Below, piece by piece: positions 32,305 through 32,445 of a stretch of 32,445 nucleotides of DNA. The DNA is from an uncultured Lachnospiraceae bacterium (lineage in GTDB: Bacteria; Bacillota; Clostridia; Lachnospirales; Lachnospiraceae). Both the position numbers and the translations under genes were made by a program. The notes beneath the pieces were generated by a model that was given only the letters and a program-made list of their open reading frames with translations, was not told the DNA's origin and made no database searches. The DNA is taken from the NCBI GenBank assembly GCA_947175175.1, contig CAMWLV010000029.1, positions 1 to 32,445 on the forward strand, in the 5' to 3' direction. Position 1 is the stretch's first letter. Each line of letters begins with the position of its first letter.

Positions 32305-32354
32305 CAATGTCATTAAGTTAAGCGGACAGCTTGATTTGATGGCTGGGGTCTAAC
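32305..32354. repeat. Right copy of the 50-bp inverted repeat
   Basis: The inverted counterpart of 1-50. GTTACTGTTCA, the dispersed intergenic core, lies directly to its left at 32289-32299. The repeat ends at 32354, and the sequence beyond it is not matched at the left end because the window starts there. Confidence 0.85.
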
Positions 32355-32445
32355 CAAAATTTAATAAAATTTAATAAAATCTCAAAAAATGGGTTGACAA
32401 ACAGCCCAAAATGTGCGGCCGCTTTCGTTACTGATTGGTTTTTAG
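32355..32445. other. AT-rich sequence beyond the repeat
   Basis: It contains tandem AATTTAATAAA units (about 32358-32380) and a TGGG...CCCA inverted pair around TTGACA (32394-32399). No gene is seen; it may be the leader of an element continuing past the window. Confidence 0.35.

Noticed and set aside
32394-32399. TTGACA as a transposase promoter beyond the right repeat
   Set aside because: No matching -10 box at a usable distance and no gene follows within the window.
1-32445. tRNA, rRNA or a complete prophage/ICE
   Set aside because: No cloverleaf or rRNA sequence recognised. The only mobile-element genes are a dead integrase, fragments and Rpn-type genes, with no structural or conjugation genes.

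Overview
The window looks like a chromosomal segment from an anaerobic gut Clostridia, most likely Lachnospiraceae. The basis is gene content and style: a GH112 phosphorylase beside a GH105 hydrolase with an Lpl/YtcQ-type sugar ABC importer, a CsoR-CopA copper locus, larB-larC, a LytTR/AgrC-like two-component pair, a zinc-ribbon membrane protein beside an acyltransferase-like protein, a Tn916/Tn1549-type integrase remnant and Rpn-family PD-(D/E)XK proteins. This is inference; there is no rRNA gene to anchor it. I saw no tRNA, rRNA or CRISPR array.

Layout. (1) 1-9184 is a carbohydrate-use locus. An AraC regulator (+) is divergent from two permeases and a lipoprotein (-), followed by GH105 and GH112 genes. 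GH105 with a YteP/YtcP/YtcQ-like importer suggests oligosaccharides from rhamnogalacturonan I. The GH112 enzyme would then phosphorolyse a galactosyl-rhamnose or galacto-/lacto-N-biose type disaccharide. (2) 9186-14548 holds a pair of half-size ABC exporters and a LytTR regulator/GHKL kinase pair. A 21-bp-spaced direct repeat sits just upstream of the exporter promoter. (3) 14556-18743 is a tight leftward run: larB, larC, a HAD phosphatase and a MATE transporter, leading into the two-component genes. (4) 18835-20892 is a REC-GGDEF(degenerate)-EAL protein with its own promoter and terminator. (5) 21160-24181 is a copper-export operon: csoR, then copA with a CopZ-like domain fused at its C-terminus. 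(6) 24572-28480 has asnA (+) convergent with a leftward operon of acyltransferase-like protein, zinc-ribbon membrane protein and SurE. (7) 28556-32445 is a decayed mobile region: a dead tyrosine integrase, gene remnants, and two copies of an Rpn-family gene that share the same 4-nt frameshift.

The outermost sequences, 1-50 and 32305-32354, are inverted copies of one 50-bp repeat. Several intergenic spaces carry a motif related to TGTAACAGTTC that delimits multi-hairpin segments. The most unusual items are the CopA-CopZ fusion with a ribosome-binding site buried in its linker, the integrase whose catalytic tyrosine is histidine, the twin frameshifted Rpn genes with a heptad-coding tandem repeat, and the candidate LytTR-binding repeat.
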